A DNA stretch of 10,542 nt from UBA6814 sp040753075. GTDB taxonomy: Bacteria > Desulfobacterota > Desulfovibrionia > Desulfovibrionales > Desulfovibrionaceae. Of the stretch, positions 6,816-10,542 are shown piece by piece (within the stretch, counting starts at the first letter, position 1; each line of letters starts with the position of its first letter). The translations under genes were made by a program, and so were the position numbers. The DNA is taken from the NCBI GenBank assembly GCA_040753075.1, contig JBFMHA010000093.1:1-10542 (forward strand). The letters are read 5' to 3'. The notes below the pieces were generated by a model. It was not told the origin of the DNA and searched no databases. It saw nothing but the letters and a program-made list of their open reading frames with translations.

Positions 6816-7487
6816 TCAGCGGGCGATCATGGCGCGCAGGATGTCGGCGCACTTCTCGCTGTTGTGGCTCATGTCCGCCAGCCGCTCGATGAAGTGGATG
6901 AGCTGGTAGATGTCCTTGAACTCCATGTCCGCGTTGTAGATGTCCCCGGCCAGGGCGTTCTTGTCCCGGAACACCTTGTGCCGCTGGTGGCGCACCGAGC
7001 AGTAGCGCTCCTTGGTGCCCGGCCGGTCCAGGTGCTGGTGGTAGATGAGCCCCAGGGTGGAGGTCAGGGCCGGGCCCAGGAGATCCACGGTGAAGCAGAC
7101 GTCGGCGATGAGGTCCACCAGGGGCTTCTGGTTCCGGACCGGGATGTCGAGGCGGCGCATGGCCAGCCAGTGCATGGCCTCCTGGGCGCTGTCCAGGATG
7201 TTGTCCTGGGCGTTGGTGTAGTTCAGGAACAGGGTCTTATCCACCGGCATGAACAGCCGCCGCGGCAGGTGGTTGCGGATGCGGCGCTTGATCTTGTCCG
7301 CCTGGTCCTCCAGTTCGTCCACCTGGGCGGTTACCTCCTGGAAGTCGCGGCATCCGGTTCCGCCCACGTAGCACTCCAGGGCATCCTGGATGAGCTCCGT
7401 GCATTCGTGGATCTTGTCGTAGTGCTCGGTGAGGCCGTCCAGGGGGGAATGGGCCACGAGCAGGCCGAACAGGGGGGGCATTCGCAT
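6816..7487 (-). CDS. DUF47 family PhoU-like protein (first paralogue)
   Basis: This is a 223-residue DUF47/TIGR00153 protein, co-linear with the next gene and differing in length by a single residue at the amino terminus. It shares the DGLTEHYDKIHEC start region, the IKRRIRNHLPRRLFMPVDK core and the DIYQLIHFIERLADMSHNSEK carboxy-terminal region. The frame is open upstream to an ATG at 7532, which would add 15 residues. I chose the ATG at 7487 because it aligns with the paralogue's start and has GGAGG 8 nt upstream, whereas the 7532 start would overlap the end of pit. It follows pit by 25 nt, so the order pit-DUF47-DUF47 is one transcription unit. It is probably a cytoplasmic Pit partner and may form heteromers with the second copy (inference). 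Confidence 0.85.
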   Translation of the reverse strand: MRMPPLFGLLVAHSPLDGLTEHYDKIHECTELIQDALECYVGGTGCRDFQEVTAQVDELEDQADKIKRRIRNHLPRRLFMPVDKTLFLNYTNAQDNILDSAQEAMHWLAMRRLDIPVRNQKPLVDLIADVCFTVDLLGPALTSTLGLIYHQHLDRPGTKERYCSVRHQRHKVFRDKNALAGDIYNADMEFKDIYQLIHFIERLADMSHNSEKCADILRAMIAR

Positions 7488-7500
7488 CAGGCTCGCCTCC
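7485..7500 (-). promoter_or_regulatory. Ribosome-binding site that decides the first DUF47 start
   Basis: Reading the minus strand, GGAGG followed by an 8-nt spacer precedes ATG at 7487-7485. This supports the shorter reading of the gene, whose first residues then line up with those of its tandem paralogue. Confidence 0.65.
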
Positions 7501-7512
7501 GGGGGTGCGCTG

Positions 7513-8748
7513 TCAGGCAAACATCCATACAAGCAGCCAGTAGATGAGCATGGAGGTCACGGCGGCCACCGGGACGGTGATCACCCAGTACACCACGATG
7601 CGGAAGAGCACGCCGAAGTCAACGGCCTTGAAGCCGCGGGCCAGCCCCACCCCGGTCACCGCGCCCACGGCCGCGTGGGTGGAGGACACCGGCAGGCCCA
7701 GCTTGGAGGCCACCAGCACGGTGGTGGCCGCGGCGAAGTCCACGGAGAAGCCGCGGGTGTTGGTCAGGGTGGTGATCTTCTCGCCCACGGTGGACATGAC
7801 CTTGTGGCCCAGGAGCATGATGCCCAGGGCGATGCCCAGTCCGCCCATGCCCAGCAGCCAGAGGGGGATCTCAGCCTGCTGCACGAAGGCGTGCTCCCGG
7901 GCCATGAGATAGATGACCGCGATCGGGCCGATGGCGTTGGCCACGTCGTTGGCCCCCTGGGACAAGGCCACGTAGCTGGCGGTGAATATCTGCAGGTTCT
8001 TGAAGAGTTGCTCCACCCCGTCCACGGTTTCGGCGATGCGCCGGGAAAGGCGGTTGGTGTACCAGCGGCCCGCCAGCCAGACCGCGCCGGCGAAGGCCGC
8101 CACCGCCAGGCCCGAGGCCCACCAGGGCAGCTGCAATTCCTTGCCGAAGGGCGTCTTGTACATGAAGGAGAAGCCCACCATCACCGAGGTCAGGGCCATC
8201 CAGCGCGGACCCCAGGCCTTGGCCCGGTTCAGGAAGTCGCGCTGAAGGAAGATTCTCTTCCGGATCTGGGTGAAGATGAAGTAGGCCACGCCCAGGGCGA
8301 AGAAGGGAGAGATGAACCAGGACAGCACCACCCCGCCCAGGGGCAGCCAGTTCACGGCCTTGGGTCCGCCCGCCACCAGGCCGAAGCCGATGATGGCCCC
8401 CACGATGGAGTGGGTGGAGGACACCGGAAGGGCGGTCAGGGTGGCGACGAGCATCCACAGGGCGGCGGCCAGGAGGGCGGCGAACATGCCCAACATCACC
8501 AGCTTGGGGTCGCCGATCCGCTCCACGGCCACGATGCCCTTGCTCATGGTGGCGGCCACGTGGGAGCCCAGCATCACCGCGCCCACGAAGTTGAGCACGC
8601 TGGCGATGACCAGGGCCTGGCGCACGGTGATGGCCCTGGAGCCGACGCACGGGGCCATGGAGTTGGCCACGTCGTTGGCGCCCAGGGTGACGGCCATGAA
8701 GAAGCCGGCGCCCATGGAGAGGTAGAGGAACAGGCTGTAGACGTCCAT
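7513..8748 (-). CDS. pit: PiT-family inorganic phosphate transporter
   Basis: This is an integral inner-membrane permease of the PiT family (PF01384), which imports phosphate, usually as a metal-phosphate complex or by ion symport, with lower affinity than Pst. The 411 residues contain about ten hydrophobic helices. The inverted-duplicate signature is clear: GANDVANSMAP at 23-33 and GANDVANAIGP at 265-275, plus the paired LPVSSTHSIVGA (108-119) and LPVSSTHAAVGA (353-364). A hydrophilic loop lies at about 160-185. The frame is open upstream to 8979, but that would overlap the divergent TPM gene. The ATG at 8748 gives a standard PiT amino terminus, though its ribosome site is poor. It leads the operon with the two DUF47 genes. 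No Pho box is evident upstream, which fits housekeeping uptake. Sulfate or another oxyanion cannot be excluded as substrate, but phosphate fits the setting. Confidence 0.9.
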   Translation of the reverse strand: MDVYSLFLYLSMGAGFFMAVTLGANDVANSMAPCVGSRAITVRQALVIASVLNFVGAVMLGSHVAATMSKGIVAVERIGDPKLVMLGMFAALLAAALWMLVATLTALPVSSTHSIVGAIIGFGLVAGGPKAVNWLPLGGVVLSWFISPFFALGVAYFIFTQIRKRIFLQRDFLNRAKAWGPRWMALTSVMVGFSFMYKTPFGKELQLPWWASGLAVAAFAGAVWLAGRWYTNRLSRRIAETVDGVEQLFKNLQIFTASYVALSQGANDVANAIGPIAVIYLMAREHAFVQQAEIPLWLLGMGGLGIALGIMLLGHKVMSTVGEKITTLTNTRGFSVDFAAATTVLVASKLGLPVSSTHAAVGAVTGVGLARGFKAVDFGVLFRIVVYWVITVPVAAVTSMLIYWLLVWMFA

Positions 8749-8777
8749 GCGGGCTGCGGAAAAACCTTGGGTTACAG

Positions 8778-8806
8778 ATTCACGGTCGAGATTTTCGAAG
8801 TGACAA
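8778..8806 (-). promoter_or_regulatory. Candidate promoter of the pit-DUF47-DUF47 operon
   Basis: On the minus strand, TTGTCA (8806-8801) matches the sigma-70 -35 box at 5/6. It is followed after exactly 17 bp by GTGAAT (8783-8778), a weak -10, 29 bp before the pit start. The TTGTCA contains a TGTCA, but no second half-site lies 11 or 22 bp away, so I read it as a -35 element and not a Pho box. Confidence 0.3.
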
Positions 8807-8893
8807 GATCGGGTACATGAACCCCGGACCGAAGGCAAGCCGAGCCGGGGGGACGTTGCAGGCCGGCCGCTTTCCGGATAGGTTCCGAGCGCC

Positions 8894-9463
8894 ATGCCGT
8901 TCTTCACCTTCTTCCGCGCCCTCAAGCCCCGCAAGGGCTCCACTCCCGGCGCCACGTTCCTGCGCGGGGTGCTGCTCATCGCCGTGTTCGCCCTGGCCGC
9001 GGTGCTCTACCAGCGGAATTTCGAACGGCGCATGGACCTCATCAACACCCGCGCCGCCATCTACGACCAGAGCGGGACCATGACGCAGGAACAGCGCGAC
9101 GCCCTGCGCGACTTCGCCGCAGCCCTCAAGAACGAATTCGGCATCGACCTGCGCATCCAGGTGCGCAAGGGGGGACTCACCCTCCCCGAGGCCGACTCCA
9201 AGACCCTGTTCATCGGCCTGGACCTGGACGCCCAGGAGGCGGTGGTCCACCTCCCGCCGCTGCTGGAGAGGTCCCTGGACCCGGACTTCGTGCGCCGGCT
9301 GCGCCAGGAGCATTTCGCCCCCTTCTTCGCCGAGGACAACTGGCCCCTGGGCCTGTCCCTGGCCCTGCGCGACCTCTGGGAGCGGCTCATGGGCATGCAG
9401 GCCGCGCCCGCCGCCCCGTCTCCCGCCCCGGCCCCCGGGAACGCCTCCGGGGGGGGCTCGTGA
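8894..9463 (+). CDS. Membrane-anchored TPM-domain-like protein
   Basis: The 189 residues have a basic amino terminus, one membrane helix at about 22-40 and then a domain at about 55-165. Its opening (IYDQSGTMTQEQRDALRDFA, then a GIDLRIQV strand) resembles the TPM domain (PF04536), which typically begins with a D-x-x-G-x-L/M-s-x-E pattern. The tail (169-189) is Ala/Pro/Gly/Ser-rich. The core probably lies outside the cytoplasmic membrane, since the anchor is amino-terminal and preceded by positive charges. TPM domains have been linked to acid phosphatase activity, photosystem repair and membrane-protein turnover; nothing here fixes which applies. It is divergent from pit (145-bp gap) and its stop overlaps the rnhA start (GTGA). 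The ribosome site is weak (AGG at 8880-8882). Confidence 0.65.
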   Translation: MPFFTFFRALKPRKGSTPGATFLRGVLLIAVFALAAVLYQRNFERRMDLINTRAAIYDQSGTMTQEQRDALRDFAAALKNEFGIDLRIQVRKGGLTLPEADSKTLFIGLDLDAQEAVVHLPPLLERSLDPDFVRRLRQEHFAPFFAEDNWPLGLSLALRDLWERLMGMQAAPAAPSPAPAPGNASGGGS

Positions 9464-9951
9464 CCGCCGACGCCGCCTCCCGTCCCGTGACCGTGTTCAC
9501 CGACGGCTCCTGCCTGGGCAACCCCGGCCCGGGCGGCTGGGCCTGCGTGCTGCTGTGGAGCGGGCGCCGCAAGGAGCTCTCCGGCGGCTACGCCCGCACC
9601 ACCAACAACCGCATGGAGATCTACGCGGTGCTCATGGCCCTGGGCAGCCTCAAGCGGGCCTGCGAGGTGGAGCTGCACACGGATTCGCGCTACCTGGCCG
9701 ACGCGGTGGAGAAGCGCTGGCTGGCCAAGTGGCAGAAGAACGGCTGGAAGACCGCGGACAAGAAGCCGGTCAAGAACCGCGACCTCTGGGAGCGCCTGGC
9801 CGCCCTGCTCAAGGAGCACCGGGTGCGCTTCCGCTGGGTCAAGGCCCACAACGGCCTGCCCGAGAACGAGCGCTGCGACGTGTTGGCCAAGGCCGCGGCC
9901 GGGCAACGGGGACTGCCCCCGGACGAGGGATACGAGGCGGGGATGGGCTGA
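9460..9951 (+). CDS. rnhA: Ribonuclease HI
   Basis: RNase HI cuts the RNA strand of RNA-DNA hybrids, removing R-loops and misplaced primers in the cytoplasm. The 163 residues match the bacterial enzyme (about 155). All catalytic residues are present: D15 in FTDGSCLGNPGPGG, E53 in NNRMEIYAV, D75 in HTDSRYL and D140 in ENERCDVLA, with the supporting H130 in VKAHNG. The basic handle region WLAKWQKNGWKTADKKPVKN (87-106) is that of E. coli-type RNase HI. The start is GTG at 9460, overlapping the stop of the TPM gene by 4 nt, with a G-rich tract upstream as a possible ribosome site. Coupled translation with the TPM gene is likely, although the two functions have no obvious link. Confidence 0.95.
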   Translation: MTADAASRPVTVFTDGSCLGNPGPGGWACVLLWSGRRKELSGGYARTTNNRMEIYAVLMALGSLKRACEVELHTDSRYLADAVEKRWLAKWQKNGWKTADKKPVKNRDLWERLAALLKEHRVRFRWVKAHNGLPENERCDVLAKAAAGQRGLPPDEGYEAGMG

Positions 9952-9955
9952 TGAA

Positions 9956-9989
9956 AAAAGGCCGCGGGTGGCGAAACCCGCGGCCTTTT
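9956..9989. terminator. Bidirectional intrinsic terminator between rnhA and pheS
   Basis: GGCCGCGGGT (9960-9969) pairs perfectly with ACCCGCGGCC (9976-9985) around the 6-nt loop GGCGAA. The stem is flanked by AAAA (9956-9959) on the left and TTTT (9986-9989) on the right, so each strand has a GC stem followed by U residues. It lies 4 nt after the rnhA stop and 23 nt after the pheS stop on the other strand, exactly where two convergent genes need a shared terminator. Confidence 0.9.
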
Positions 9990-10012
9990 CCATGGCGAAG
10001 GCTGTCGGCCGG

Positions 10013-10542
10013 CTAGGCGAACTGCTCCAGGAAGCGCACGTCGTTCTCGAAGAACATGCGCAGGTCGCCGATGCCGTACTTGAGCATGGTGACGCGCTCC
10101 ACGCCCATGCCGAAGGCGAAGCCGGTCACTTCCTCGGGATCGTAGCCCACGGCCTTGAAGACCTCGGGGTCCACCATGCCGCAGCCCAGGATCTCCACCC
10201 AGCCGGTGGTCTTGCAGACCCGGCAGGGAGAGCCGTTCACCCGCCCCTTGCCCCCGCACAGCACGCAGGAGATGTCCACCTCGGCGCTGGGCTCGGTGAA
10301 GGGGAAGAAGCTGGGCCGGAAGCGGGTCCGGGTCTCGGGGCCGAAGATGGCGCGGACGAAGGCGTCCAGGGCGCCGCGCAGGTCGGCCATGGACACCTTG
10401 CGGTCCACCAGCAGGCCCTCGATCTGGTGGAACATGGGGGTGTGGGTCAGGTCCGAGTCGCGGCGGTACACCTTGCCCGGGGCGATGACCGCCACCGGCG
10501 GCTTGCGGGCCAGCATGGAGCGGATCTGCAGGGGCGAGGTGT
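10013..10542 (-). CDS. pheS: Phenylalanine--tRNA ligase alpha subunit, C-terminal part (cut by the window edge)
   Basis: This is the catalytic alpha subunit of the heterotetrameric PheRS, which charges tRNA-Phe with phenylalanine. About 176 carboxy-terminal residues are visible; the frame stays open to the right edge, so the start lies outside. Class II features are clear. TSPLQIRSM leads into APGKVYRRDSDLTHTPMFHQIEG (motif 2 region), followed by RPSFFPFTEPSAEVD. Motif 3 is GFAFGMGVERVTMLKYGIGDLR, and the protein ends in NDVRFLEQFA. Four cysteines in two CxxC pairs (codons within 10256-10267 and 10214-10225) form a knuckle-like insertion before the GWVEILGCGM strand, a form I recall from many non-enteric PheS proteins. 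An internal ATG at 10516 is not the real start. Confidence 0.95.
   Translation of the reverse strand, partial: TSPLQIRSMLARKPPVAVIAPGKVYRRDSDLTHTPMFHQIEGLLVDRKVSMADLRGALDAFVRAIFGPETRTRFRPSFFPFTEPSAEVDISCVLCGGKGRVNGSPCRVCKTTGWVEILGCGMVDPEVFKAVGYDPEEVTGFAFGMGVERVTMLKYGIGDLRMFFENDVRFLEQFA

Noticed and set aside
7488..7532. Upstream ATG of the first DUF47 gene
   Set aside because: It overlaps the pit stop and does not align with the paralogue's start; the ATG at 7487 has a good GGAGG site.
8778..8806. TGTCA upstream of pit as a Pho box
   Set aside because: It is a single half-site with no partner at 11 or 22 bp; it is better read as a -35 element.
8749..8979. 77-residue amino-terminal extension of pit
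   Set aside because: It would overlap the divergent TPM gene, and the added residues do not look like a PiT amino terminus; ATG at 8748 gives the standard one.
10205..10275. Four-cysteine insertion in PheS as a novel domain
   Set aside because: I recall the same CxxC...CxxC segment in PheS of many Firmicutes and Deltaproteobacteria, so it is a known family variant.
1..10542. Mobile elements, CRISPR arrays, tRNA/rRNA genes, defence systems
   Set aside because: No transposase, integrase, spaced direct-repeat array, tRNA cloverleaf or defence-associated domain is visible on either strand.

Overview
The window is high-GC bacterial chromosome with dense, mostly short-spaced genes. All recognisable genes are core or phosphate-related. 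I see no phage, transposon, CRISPR, toxin-antitoxin or other defence genes. The very high GC, the gene neighbourhoods (recN beside phoBR, a TPM protein beside RNase HI, a PheS carrying a CxxC...CxxC insertion) and the GC-rich hairpin repeats upstream of recN look most like a Desulfovibrionales-type sulfate reducer (former Deltaproteobacteria). That placement is an inference from style, not from a marker gene.

Layout. Positions 1-301 hold no credible gene, but are packed with inverted repeats, including one 58-bp near-perfect palindrome. recN (302-1900) follows. A 179-bp gap then carries a convincing PhoB-binding array (TGTCA-type half-sites phased at 11 and 22 bp). Next comes a tightly packed plus-strand operon: phoB (2080-2763), phoR (2767-4611), pstB (4608-5369) and phoU (5381-6052). 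Convergent to it lies a minus-strand operon running from 8748 down to 6125: a PiT-family phosphate permease followed by two tandem DUF47 (PhoU-like) paralogues. A GC-rich double hairpin separates the two operons. Divergent from pit is a small membrane-anchored TPM-domain protein (8894-9463), whose stop codon overlaps the start of rnhA (9460-9951). A bidirectional terminator (9956-9989) separates rnhA from the convergent 3' part of pheS, which runs off the right edge.

How the genes work together. About 6.7 kb (1975-8748) is one phosphate-homeostasis block. PhoR and PhoB sense and respond to phosphate limitation. PstB and PhoU belong to the inhibitory signalling complex with PhoR, and the Pho box implies autoregulation. 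The opposing operon encodes low-affinity Pi transport with DUF47 accessory proteins and has no evident Pho box. The PstS, PstC and PstA subunits that PstB needs are not here and must be encoded elsewhere if they exist.

The most notable observations are the phased Pho box, the separation of pstB-phoU from pstSCA, and a 140-bp tract that is 138/140 identical between the two otherwise diverged DUF47 paralogues. I did not find a clearly new system. The least conventional arrangement is the one-permease, two-DUF47 operon facing the Pho regulatory operon.
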